From contig OZ345384.1 of NCBI GenBank assembly GCA_977006965.1, positions 1-64,000 of the forward strand: a stretch of 64,000 nt of DNA. The letters run 5' to 3'. The notes under the pieces are model-generated. The model saw only the letters and a list, made by a program, of their open reading frames with translations, was not told the DNA's origin and ran no database searches. The number at the start of each line of letters is the position of its first letter. The first letter of the stretch is position 1. The position numbers and the translations under genes were made by a program. Source of the DNA: Phymatolithon calcareum (taxonomy: Eukaryota > Rhodophyta > Florideophyceae > Hapalidiales). Shown here piece after piece: positions 33,382-44,034 of this stretch.

Positions 33382-34860
33382 CAGCAAAGTACGCGGTCAT
33401 TTTAGCAATTTCCTATTTCAAAAGAGGAAAGTACTAGGAATTTTTAGCAATTTGGCCTCGCGGTGATGGTGCTCTTCCATTAACTAAAATGACCACGAGG
33501 CACCTGTGGTATTATGATATTAATTATTTCTGTTAGCAATACGTCCACGGTCCAGTTTCATCGTCTATTCGCACCTTGTGCCCATTTACAGTGATATGAG
33601 GTGCTGTAGTTGCACATTGCCCGAAAATATTCTTTAGAGGAAATTACTAAAATGACCACGAAACACACGTGGTGTTATGACATTGCTCTATTCTGTCAGC
33701 ATTGGGCAATTGGGGCATCTGATTTTTGCCGGGTCAGAAAATACCTTATCTATTAGCAAAATGAAATCTAAGAGGGTCGTTGGGGCTGGACAAGTTGCAT
33801 ACATGACCGTTTGTTATGCCTTGGTTTGTTACATACATTATCCCGCACGTGATGGGCCTTTGCTCGGTGAATACGCTACGTCATCTATGCGAAAGCCACA
33901 TGGAGACTCTTCGTTGGACGAGCCCATTTTTGAGTGAGAAAATAGCTGTGAAACGCGATTTTGTGTTGCGAAATATTTCGAATATCTATACATTAAGCGC
34001 ACCATGAGTGGACAAAGCTGAATTTGGAATAGGCTAAGACGCAAAGACAGCGCAGACAGAAATTTTTGTTGGATTTGCTGTCATTCAAAAATTGAGGGAT
34101 AGTTTCCTGTCTTCGCGAAAAGATAGGGCAGAGAGACCATGATTTGCAAAACAAATTCGTAAAAGATTGGAAAACTAAGAATTTTAAAGAATACTTTCGG
34201 GCTGCGGCACCTCATATAACTGTAAATGGGCAGAAGGTACGAAGGGACATAGAAACTGGACTGTGAGCGGAGAGCTGACAGAAATAATCGATATCATAAT
34301 ACCACAGCTGCCTCGGGGTCATTTTAGTAATTTCCTCTATTCTTTACAATTCCTGCTTTTCCAATCTTTTACAAAATTGTTGTGCAAATCATGGTCTCTC
34401 TGCCCTATCTTTTGGCGAAGACTGCAAACTCTCCCGCAATTTTCGGATGAAGGCAAATCCAACGCAAATTTTTGACTGCGCTGTCTTCGCGTCTTAGCCT
34501 ATTGCAAAGTCAGCTTTGCCGACCCGAGGTGCTCTTAACTTATAGAGCTTCGCAATTTTTCGCAGCAAAAATCGGGTTTGTCACTCAAAAATGGGCTCAT
34601 CCAAACAAGAGTCTCCACTTGGCTTTTGTAACCGTTCACCGAGCAAGGCATAATAAGCGGTCATGTAACGAACTTGTCCAGCCCCGGCGGCCCTCTTAGA
34701 TTTCATTTTGCCGATAGATAAGTTATTTTCTGACCCGGCAAAAATCAGCTGCCCCACTTGCCCAATGCTGACAGAGCAATGCATTGTCATAACACCACGG
34801 GTACTTCATGGTCATTTTAGTAAATATGGCGAACTACGTGGTCATTTTAGTAATTTCCTC
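33382..34860. mobile_element. Mutator-type MITE, outer copy, interrupted by an inner copy
   Basis: The outer copy consists of two blocks, about 33,382-33,627 and 34,338-34,860, that together are the reverse complement of the inner element. Its right end is GTCATTTTAGTAATTTCCTC at 34,860; the left end is damaged, so its start is approximate. It sits in a LINE-A2 tail. No protein is encoded. Confidence 0.65.
33637..34337. mobile_element. Mutator-type MITE, inner copy
   Basis: A 701-bp element with inverted ends GAGGAAATTACTAAAATGACC and its complement is flanked by the 9-bp direct repeat TATTCTTTA (33,628-33,636 and 34,338-34,346). A 9-bp duplication suggests the Mutator superfamily; no transposase is present to confirm it. 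It lies inside another copy of its own family in the opposite orientation. Confidence 0.85.
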
Positions 34861-35272
34861 TTTATTAAGCGCCCTGATGAGACTGCAAGGGAAATGCGTT
34901 TCAGCAGCTACTCTCTAGTAGCTTCGATTATGTACTCAACTTCGTGTAATCCGGGTTATCGTCGTAGCCCAAGCTTCAAAAACCCTCTCCCGAGGACGGG
35001 ACTAGTACGGAGGTCTGGGACTAGTACTGAGATGAGGGATCTCCGTAGCGCTCCATGCCCGATAGGTTCGCATTTTCTCATCCTTGTGGGTGACGATTCC
35101 TTCCACGGCCCTCTTCGCTAGAACGTTCAGCTGTTTTTCTCTTCAAGGTATCAGATACTCCTCTGTGCCTGTGCCAAGTCCTCAGCTTTGCCCTCGTAGT
35201 TCTTGCTTTCCTCCGGGTTCCGTTTTGCATAATAGAATCACAGCGCAAAGTGCACTCCTAATTTCTTGTGTC

Positions 35273-36671
35273 CAGGGGTCGTGCGCAATCCATTGCTATT
35301 GCAATTAATTGCAATTCGTAGCAATTCGACCCAAATTGGGTTCTGATTAAGAATTGCAATTCGAATTGCTGGTAGGTAGGTTGTACGAAAGGGTATAGTT
35401 CAACAAGAGCAGAGTTGTCGGAAATAACGATCACTTCAAATGTATCATGCGTAGTACGTGGTACTTGGTTGTCGGTAGCATCTAATTTTATTATATAATT
35501 CGGGCCAGTATAAGCGTTAACGCTTAGAATTTTACGTACCTAATTAGGTACTTAAAATTCTACGTACTGTATACAGTTACAACGTTCCTGAATTCAACCA
35601 TCCATGTGATTGTTCTGTTGTAGTGGTCTGCGTAGACGACTACAACAGAACGATCACATGGATGGTTGAATTCATTCACGCGTTCAAGTATAACGGTATG
35701 GGTGTCTAGAGTGCCGTTTCTGAAAAGACAGAAAGAAGAGTCAATATAAAAAGTGAAGTCGTACATTTATCCAATGCACACTACCAGACCCACTGGACAA
35801 CACCTAAACAAATTTCGCTCTTCCAATCATGGTACTACCTATTCCGAAACCGAAGCCGAGACAAGTTGTACAGCAGCTAATTCAACTCCTTCGCGAACAG
35901 TCTCGAGATATCCATTCACGTCAATCAGGTCGAACAAGACCAAATGTTATGTTTTGCGTCTACCTCTGTCCTAAGGGCGATCAATGCACTGAAGGAAGCG
36001 AATTTTGTTTCGAGAAGGGTATTGGTTTTTCGAATCCGTACAATCACCTGAAGCGTTGCATCGGTGGTGGCCGTGAGGATCATCTTCTGGAAGTGTACCC
36101 TGCTACGAGAGATCGTAATCTGCGCTCCAGAACTTCATTCAGTTTCAAGAACCCTATTGTCATGAAGCTCACCGAACGTGAGAAGGTGATGGATAGCTAT
36201 CTGCGATTCATCATATTCAAGTCATTGCCGATCAGTTTCGTCACCGACGGAGAAGTTCGTGCATTCTCGAAGCACGACCAAGTCTTTTGCACGAATACGT
36301 TTAAGAAGGTACTGTTTGCGCTAGTGGAACTCGTTGAACGGCATATCTTTGGAGAACTGAAAGAAACTAGGGGTGCGCTTATGCATGATGCATGGACTCA
36401 TAATGGGATTCATTATGTGGGGCTGTTTGATTCCTAAGGCCGAAAAGTGAAACTGATTTCCAATGGAGCAGTTGTCGAAGAAGAAGAACCAGTCGCCCCT
36501 TTGATCGCTGTAAGCCCTATGGGCCAAGTACGTGATGAAGACGATGAACTTGACTATTTCGGGAAGTATTCAAATTGCAATCCGAATTGCTGACTAACCG
36601 TAGTGAGCAATTCAATTGTTTAATTGCGCGACAAACAGCAATGTCGAGCAATGGAATTGGCACTACCCCTG
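35273..36671 (+). mobile_element. hAT transposon B, 3'-deleted
   Basis: Ends CAGGGGTCGTGC and ...CCCCTG, with the 8-bp direct repeat CTTGTGTC on both sides (35,265-35,272 and 36,672-36,679). It is in the opposite orientation to hAT A and shares its subterminal sequence and palindromes, but lacks about 700 bp near the 5' side and keeps the N-terminal half of the transposase. Both copies are non-autonomous. Confidence 0.93.
35829..36437 (+). pseudogene. hAT transposase, N-terminal half (element B)
   Basis: A 202-codon frame from ATG at 35,829. After a basic, proline-rich start comes a Cys/His cluster (CPKGDQCTEG ... FSNPYNHLKRC) that looks like a degenerate BED-type DNA-binding finger. Then follow KVMDSYLRFIIFKSLPISFV and TRGALMHDAWTHNGIHYVGL, the start of the RNase H-like hAT core with its first aspartate (HDAW). 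A TAA stops the frame and the rest of the core is deleted. An acidic stretch (QVRDEDDELDYF) after the stop is probably the protein's true C-terminal region. Confidence 0.75.
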
Positions 36672-36802
36672 CTTGTGTCTCAGCTCTGGTGGTGTGATTC
36701 TTCACAGCGTTCACATTCGATCATTACTCCGCTTAGCAAAGTGGTCAAATGTAAGGAAGTAATACAGTCCTTCTACCTGGTCCACATGCGCTTGAATGGA
36801 TG

Positions 36803-36985
36803 GGGGTTATATGTTGATTTATTTTAAAAGCTCCCAAAACCTCAATTTGATTAACAGGGAAGCTTCTCGTTTTCTTCCACATTCATCTCTCTGCGAGTCT
36901 CCTAATATCTTCTTCTTCCGAGTTTCCCTCCCTGGGAGGGCTCGAGTGAGTCTTTAGCATTCATATTCTGTTTCTTGGTCCATCT
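36803..36985 (-). mobile_element. LINE-B 3'-end fragment
   Basis: The minus strand ends with GGGAGCTTTTAAAATAAATC and then AACATATAACCCCC, the terminal sequence seen in three other LINE-B copies on the plus strand. It lies back to back with the next LINE-B copy. Confidence 0.65.
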
Positions 36986-36987
36986 TC

Positions 36988-38425
36988 ATGCACCGTAGTC
37001 TGCGTTGGATCTCAACGAGCTCAACCACAGCACCAGGCCCAAAGTACGTCGCTAAAAATGATATTCTCCACAAAGGAGCTCTGCTGAAAAGAAATCTCAG
37101 GCATGTCAACCGCGCAGTTCTGTCCCTTATACGTAACAGTCTTGGCAGTTCATTCGGCTTGTCGACCGGGATTTTAACTGTCCGTCAAGGGTCCCCATTA
37201 AGCCCGTGCCTTTATAACATATTCATGGATAAGTTTGCCGAAGCCGCTGGAAAAGTTACAGGAATTGTCTCCGAGTAGCAGTTCAGTTATTTGCGGACGA
37301 TGTGCTTCTACAGGCCAAGAATGCGAAAGGGATGCTAAGGCTACTGGACATACCTACGGAGTGGGGAGACGAAAATTCTATGACATGGAACAGAAGGCCA
37401 GGAAAGAGCGAAGTGCTTAAGTACAATGGGTTACCTAAGCAAAAGTTCATGCTTGCCAGAATAGAGCTATACGAAGCGTGGAGACTTTCTTACCAAGGCA
37501 TTATTATGAACACTGGAGTTACAGACGATACAGCAATGTCGAGAGTGCGGAATGCGGTTGGATGCATCCACAAACTTAAGCAGAGTGGCGCTAATATCAT
37601 TGGCTTCGACCCTGAAGTATGCATCAGGATTTTTAAGTTGTTGATTCTCGCCAAATGGGAGTATGCGAGTCATCTGACTCCAATGACGAAGCGGTTTCTA
37701 TCAGCAATTGAGGCAGCAGAAGGTCTTTTTTACAAGTTTATCTTCGGGAAATGTGCGGAGCATCGAAAAAATAAATAAGAGAGCTCTGTCGGCTTGATAG
37801 TCCGGAGGTGAGGAGGAGTCACCAAACGGAAAGGTTTGCTTTAAGCCTGTTAAAACGAAACACGTACCTGGAACAGACAGAAGAATTCCGAGGAAGGCAG
37901 GAGTATATGGCAGAATTATCGAAGAACATTAACTATCTCAGAAATGAGGAGCACCTCAGCAAAGCATTGAAACAAGCAGAAGAAGGTTAATTGTCAAAAG
38001 AATCGGCGATTAGAAGATGCAATCCAAGTGTGGCAAAAATGCGAAGAGTATCGCTTAGTGAAAATCCCGATAAACAAGCCTAAGAAGTTTCCAGGAGCGT
38101 TACAAATAAGGGACAGGACGGCAAGGCTAAGATGCCTAAGATTGATTTTTAACAGAGCTCCGTTGTGGAAGAAATCAATCCTTGGTTAGTATTTCGGACC
38201 CGGTGCTGAAATTGAGCTTATTGCACTTCAACGCATACTCGGGTCTAAGATGATGGACAAGGAGACTGCATATAAATGCAAAAGACTAGCTCGAACTCTC
38301 ACGTGAATCAAGGAAATGTTAGGAAAATAGAATGCGGTAAGTTAGAAGTAATTGAGAACATACCCCATTACTCACAGTGAGGTCTTGAGTGCTTTTAAAA
38401 TAAATCGAGATATATCCCCCTCTTC
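36988..38425 (+). mobile_element. LINE-B copy, decayed, with 3' end
   Basis: Frames read TVRQGSPLSPCLYNIFMDKF (motif B), AVQLFADDVLLQ (motif C, about 37,285), MTWNRRPGKSEVLKYNG, RNAVGCIHKLKQSG and AIEAAEGLFYKFIFGK in LINE order, with several frame changes. The copy is truncated before motif A. It ends with TGCTTTTAAAATAAATC and ATATATCCCCC at about 38,387-38,423, without poly(A). Confidence 0.75.
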
Positions 38426-38860
38426 TTCGAACGTCCATATTTTTGCTGCTTCCCGTATGCGTCCTGTATTTGATACCACACCTTCTTCTGCTTGTTTTAG
38501 AGCTTCGTTGAGGTGCTTCTCTTCTCTAAGATGCCCAATATCCTTTTATACATCTTCTAGATCTTCTTCTCTTCCTTGGTATTCTTCTGCGAGCTCAAGG
38601 TACTTCATCCGTCTTACCAGGCTTAATGCGAACCTTTCAGCCCGGTAAGCTCTCCTCATATGTGGGCTAGCGAGTCGACAGAGCACTCGCATTCGCTCCC
38701 TTCGATGTTCGGCATATTTTCCGAAACCATATCTGAAGGAAAGACCTTCTGCTCCTTCGATTGCCGATAACAGACGTTTGGAGATCGGTGCCAGGTTCAA
38801 CAACGGCATTAGGTGCAGTGCGTATTCCCATCGACATTGGATTAGGTCTTATAGATGGGT
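38426..38860 (-). mobile_element. LINE-B fragment, opposite strand
   Basis: The minus frame 38,809-38,546 reads SKRLLSAIEGAEGLSFRYGF, ERMRVLCRLASPHMRRAYRA and LELAEEYQGREEDLEDV, the region after the reverse transcriptase in LINE-B. It faces the preceding plus-strand copy. Confidence 0.7.
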
Positions 38861-39239
38861 ATGCATTTTGTTATCGTCAGTCCTTTAGCTGTAACGCCAT
38901 TACCCTGGAGGGAAAGAGTAGACTTCGATATTCCAAGGACGGTCCTTCTAGGGAGTTCGTCCACTACATTGTAGTGTAGCTCTTTGAGCTGGTTCAGATA
39001 TTCATCGCTGTATAGAAATCTGGAGGAATGTGTTCTTGCGCAATGGTCTCTAGCTCGGCGATTTTACCTTGTTCCGTCACGGAGAACATTCTCTAAGTTG
39101 GAGTGTACGCGGCGACGATCTCTGTGAAAGGTAGAGGCAGTTCTGGTCGTTTCCTCAGAATTGCTACCTCAGATATTTCGGCTAAAGCAGAGCTGGGATG
39201 ACGCTCGCATCCTCTCTCTGACGCTTGGCGCTCCGGCAT
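38861..39239. other. No recognised gene
   Basis: No frame with a motif. It may be unrecognised LINE sequence. Confidence 0.3.
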
Positions 39240-41540
39240 TACAAGTGGAGAATTAGGGGCCTTTGTGATCTCGTCTAATAAGTCAAAACCTCGGTTATCG
39301 CGTGCTCAGAGCGGTACAAAGCTCGGCGATGAGTCCAAGGTGTTGCATTCATTCCGAAAGAACTACTGCGAACCAGCGGCACTTTGCAATTCTTTAGAAT
39401 ACGCCGTCCATTCGTCCCATTCCCACATCAATCAAGGGGAAGTGACGGGGAACAAGTCTCTGTTAGTTTCGATTGGTTGGTTGAAAGCCGAAAAGGTATC
39501 AAAACTTCTGTCATTACCTGGCGCGACGGATCTTGAAACAGTCGGCGACCTGGAAGCGCCCATGGTGATCGAAAAAGCGTTTTGAATACTTCCGAATTCA
39601 CCGGCCACAAGCACAAAGAACTCTCGGGAAATCACTAAGAAGAGGAGTAGAGAAGAAACAATTAAGGTATGGGAAAAGGAAGATTAAGGCAGATCAATGA
39701 AGATTCCAACTGACGGCAAGCTACCAGGGATACTTTACATAGGAGAGAGAACAACACGTCTAAGTTGCCTAAGCTTGACATTCAATCGAGCAACCATTTG
39801 GAGAAAATCAGTATTGGGTGCCAGCTGTTGGAATACCAAGGTGATCACCCTTGTCGCCTTACAACGTACTCTAGCGTCGTCGAAGATGAGTACAGAAATC
39901 GAGTTTGAATGCAAGAGACTCACAGGAGCTCTTGTTCGAAGAGAATTACGAATCAAGAACGTTTTGTGGAGCCAGAAGACTTTAGCTTAGAGAATCCGGT
40001 ACTCCAAGGTGAGTCTTTGGGAGCTCTCAAAATGAAATCATCAAATATCCCCCTCTCGCGCAATAAAAGCAAAAAGTCAAGTGGAATCCTGGGGAGAGAC
40101 AGACTCCCATCAACTAACTGAGAAAGGACTCCTGGCACCACCACACGAGAGCTTCTAGCCACCGATTGCGAGGGATTGTTAGAAGAATAGGTTCTCTCAC
40201 TTCATAACCCCTATCTCGCTAGAAGACGAAGACTGGGGAAAAGAACTAGCGACGGAGACTCTCTTGAATGTCGCATAACGAACCCAGCGGAGCTAGAAGT
40301 ATGGACCGACGGCAGCGAATACGCTGCGCAGAGATACGTAATCTTCAAAACGACGAGCGGGTCTCAGTGCAGGTTGGTACACTGCAACTCTGAAGATATT
40401 CGACGCACCCCAACATGGGGACAGTACCCGGATGTCCTCCTTGCATATGACGACTTGGACAAACGTGCGCATACCTCGAGCCCTTCGCCCTCTGAGCAGC
40501 GTGGAATTCTTTGTGATGGGGATGGAGATATCCCCGATATGAACTGAAACGTCGCTATCAATACGGGGGCCGCAATGATATTGCTGCTGAGCGGCAATGA
40601 AACTGTGCTGGAACATTCGCGAACTGTAAGTGCTGTTGGTACCTCGTAAGCCTTTGCCGCGGTTCAAGCGTTTCAAAATGTCACAAAACGCCACCTTGCG
40701 CCGTGAAGTACTATACATTGGTCGACGGAGAGCAAGAGCTCCATCGACGCTATTAACGGCCAACCACGGATGTACAGGAAAATGACGGGGAAACTTCGGT
40801 GCCTTATGGAAGAACTAGTCCAGGAGACTTCCATCGAAGGCACTTGGATACCGAGTCACTGCGGAATTCGAGAAGGATGCTGCTGATGAGCTATCATGAG
40901 GGGGAAGACATTTTCGAAGTCTAGTGCACCATCAGAGAGTTCCGCTGACACTCGAGGCGGCGAAATCTATCACTACACCATGTTTCAAACTTTGGACTTA
41001 GCAAAGAACACTCAAACGATCATCCCGAGATTCGTGTTCCTGGGACACCTTCCCTGCCTCTTCAGTCGAGCGCCACTTGTCTCGAGTGGCGTAAGCGTCG
41101 CCAGCCCTATTAGCGGCACGTTAGAGTATCCACATCGCTACAAAAACTGAGTCTATTGCTCCCTCTAACAAAGAGAGCAACAGACAGTTCGCCGCACAAG
41201 CAGAAGTCCATCGCCATCCCGACACTTCTCGACCGCTTTCCGATATCGCACAGGCGAGCTGAAGTGATCTTACACTAGCTGATTAGGGATTGTACGCCCT
41301 GGTGCCCGTTTTTCACAACTGGGACAACTTGGATGCAATGGCGCTCGATCCACTATGCAAGATATTTAATAACGGCTGTGTCACGAAATTGTTGAACATC
41401 TATTACTACGCTGTGATGTACGCTCTGCCTCTACATGCACGTTTAGTGGACGAATGAGCATAAAGTCTGTAGAGGACTTATGCCGTGAGAAACCGCGAGA
41501 CGTACTTTAGTTTCTGAGCTGTTTCAAACAGCTTTAGAAG
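39240..41540 (+). mobile_element. LINE-C copy 2, strongly decayed
   Basis: Plus-strand pieces match the LINE-C protein at 48-51 kb in order: FRKNYCEPAALCNSLEYAVH with SHINQ and LETVGDLEAPMVIEKAF (39,265-39,585), then ESWGETDS...LTEKGLLAPP (about 40,080), WTDGSEYAAQ (RNase H, about 40,300), DVLLAYDDLDKRAHTS, and a degraded IPSHCGI box (about 40,845). Frameshifts and stops are frequent. A LINE-B 3' fragment is inserted at 39,633-40,052. Confidence 0.75.
39633..40052 (+). mobile_element. LINE-B 3' fragment nested in LINE-C copy 2
   Basis: The frame reads LPGILYIGERTTRLSCLSLT and IWRKSVLGASCW, then FECKRLTGALVRRELRI, matching LINE-B at 45.1-45.4 kb, and ends at ATCATCAAATATCCCC. An imperfect 12-bp repeat, CTCTCGGGAAAT before (39,621-39,632) and CTCTCGCGCAAT after (40,053-40,064), looks like its aged target duplication. 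LINE-C reading continues on both sides. Confidence 0.75.
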
Positions 41541-41639
41541 TCTAAATTTTGCGTAAGCGATCTTTCCGTAATAGAGAAAGATAGAAAGTACCAAGCACTG
41601 CATCCGACCTTCAACTCAGTATCTTAAAAGCATACGTTC

Positions 41640-41880
41640 CTGAGTCGCGATATGTTGTCTGTCTCTGTTTTCGAATTTTTCGGCTATTCTAGTTGTGGAC
41701 ACATGTAAGAATCTACCACAGATGTACTGGACAGCGAGTTTCCTTTGGTTCGCCTTCTGGAGCTTGAAGATTGCTGGAAATTCTCTTGTTCAGCCATACG
41801 GAATCTTTCTTTCTCTCTTCGATTCAAGAAGGACTCCTTCCTTTGTTAAAAATTTAGACTGAAGTGTTTCTGTAGACCGG
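41640..41880 (-). mobile_element. LINE C-terminal fragment
   Basis: The minus strand encodes an ESKRERKIPYG-like piece followed by a LAVQYICGRF-like piece, matching the C-terminal region at 46.05-46.2 kb. It is short and broken. Confidence 0.55.
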
Positions 41881-41899
41881 CTTTGTAGATCGCGGTACT

Positions 41900-43208
41900 C
41901 AATAATTTGGCGAAATATTGTTAGAATTGGTCCGCAGAAGTCTCAGGCCCATCCATGTTGCTTGTTGTGCAAGCTGGACGAGAAGACTCTTCCTGTTCCC
42001 CCGTTTGTCGCTACCATGAATTCGTGCCTTCATCTCGGCTTTGTCGCAGGAGCATTTCATGTGCGAACAATGCGTCCACAAACAAGCAAGCTCCAGCCTC
42101 ACCACCGTTCTCATTCTCTAACTTACCTTGAGCTCCTCACACGCGGACTGCGCGTGAACGAGCCTCGAGTTCTTATTTCATCATTGTTGCCTTTTTCTTT
42201 CCTTGTCGCCTCAAGATTTACCGGCCAGTAGCCTTTACATTCTCCGTCGCTTAACGTGGGCCGTATTAGTTTCGTAAGCTTTTTGACCTCCCCCTATGGG
42301 TGTCCGCTTACATGTCCATGGTGGGTCATCTTCAATCTAGTGTGTTGCATCTGTTTAGCACTTAGGCTCATCGATCATCGTCCAACAAGCATCATCCATC
42401 GACTGTCTACCATAGAGTGTCTACGATGGACTATCGAAATCGATCAACGACCAAGTAAACCACTTCATTTAACTCCACACATCTGAGCTGTCATTGCTGG
42501 ACCAAGCATATCCGGCCATTCCCATGGCGGCCCCTGGGATGACCGGTTCTACACGTTTTTTTGTATGTTTCTTGGCGGTTCTAGAAACGTTTCCCTGCTC
42601 TCGATTGCAGTGATAAAACGCCTTTTATAGCGCCACTCTTACATGATTCTTTCATCAAGCGGTTCATCGAGAGAGGTCCGTTCTCTCGCCTTCGTCAGTC
42701 TTACAATTTTAAATCCTAAAATTTCTCGTCATTGTCTCGCAGCTTGGATCCGGGACACGAGGAGAATCTTTCGTTCTATCCTCAAGCCACTTGTCCCGAC
42801 TATGGGCTAACGAACGATTGCTCTAGTTCATTGACGGCATCATGTATAGTTTGAGTCCACGGTGTTAAGCGCATTGCGTACTCCCAGCGCGACTGTATTT
42901 ATTTCTTTTTTATCTGCATTCGTTACTGGATGGTACGTCCTTCATGAAACGAAAAGAGCGAAGCACTGTCTTCTTTGGACGCACTGGTTATTTCACCGCC
43001 TCCCAGACGCCCGGCACGAGCAATCAAAAAACTAAGGTTCCGAACTGACAGTACCGAGCAATCCACAGCAATTTGCGCTCCTCAAATACACTGACGTGTA
43101 CAGTAAATCATCGCACCTACAGTATCGTACAGCATAAGCACCAATGCGCCGCATCTCTCACAATTACTGTCCCGTCCGTCCGTCATTCCATTCGTTCTCT
43201 CCCTTCTA
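41900..43208. other. No gene recognised
   Basis: All frames are short. No repeat family from this window could be matched here. Possibly single-copy intergenic DNA. Confidence 0.35.
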
Positions 43209-43615
43209 CAGTCAGGCCTCGATAAATGGATGGGCAATGTGGAATGGTCCAATATTCTCAAAGTAGAGGTTATTATCAAGTCGAATTTTGAATCATAAGT
43301 TTTGGATCACACGTGTGCCGAACAGTAGCTTTTCGCCACTGTGTCAACTTTGACTGTACTGTACTGTATGCCAATGGCAGGAGAAACATGAAAAGTAATT
43401 ACACTATTCTACGAGTGAGGATATGCTCCGTGTACGCTAAAGAAAATTATAACAAAATTTACGGTGTGCACCGTGACCAAAATCCCCCTATCAAATTTTC
43501 TAGAATCCTTTAATTTTCGTTAAACTTAGGCGGATTCGGTATTCGCGGAGCACCCGATTATACTGATAACCGAGGTTATTCTAAAAAAGAGGTTCCATTT
43601 ATCGAGGTCTGACTG
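43209..43615. mobile_element. pogo/Tigger-type MITE
   Basis: A 407-bp element with inverted ends CAGTCAGGCCTCGATAAATGG and CCATTTATCGAGGTCTGACTG, flanked by TA on each side (43,207-43,208 and 43,616-43,617). CAGTCAxxCCTCGAT ends and TA duplication are typical of pogo-type Tc1/mariner elements. A second internal inverted motif (GAGGTTATT) occurs near both ends. No transposase is encoded. Confidence 0.85.
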
Positions 43616-44034
43616 TACATCTCATCTTCAGTATGAAAGAGGAAAGGAAAGGACCACCACATGAATCATATTATTTCCTCTCATCTCATTATGATATTAT
43701 CACTTTCCGTTTTAGGTCAACAAACCATTCCGTTCCGTTCAATTCCTCCTTGTCCTCTACTCCACTTTCATCATGTCGTCTTCCTGAAGTAGGGCATCAA
43801 TTTCTGCCATCAAAATTTGATCCCCTACACTGTGTCAACCTAATTACTGCACAGAAGGAATCCGCTCGATTCTGCACCCCTAATCTATACTTATTATTTC
43901 CTACTCCCTATGCCTTATTCCAACACTCGTCACACTTTCTGAGAACCGCTTCAGCAAGCTCAGCAACCACACAAACAAACTCACACCAACCCTATCCCAT
44001 CCGATCCCATGTCGTCCCGTGTTCTTCTATAAAA
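43616..44034. other. Pyrimidine-rich intergenic DNA
   Basis: C/T-rich simple sequence with many TCC/TTCC words and no coding motif. A plus frame at 43,633-44,037 is low-complexity and is not called. Confidence 0.4.

Larger units (their letters stand above)
33357..34995 (-). mobile_element. LINE-A2 3' tail fragment, interrupted by a MITE
   Basis: Poly(T) at 33,357-33,363 followed by GAATTTGGAATTTA is the reverse complement of the LINE-A2 3' end. The match resumes at 34,861 (TTATTAAGCGCCCTGATGAG...) and continues to about 34,995. The stretch between is the MITE pair described separately. This copy is more diverged than the copies at 27.7 and 55.6 kb. Confidence 0.75.
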
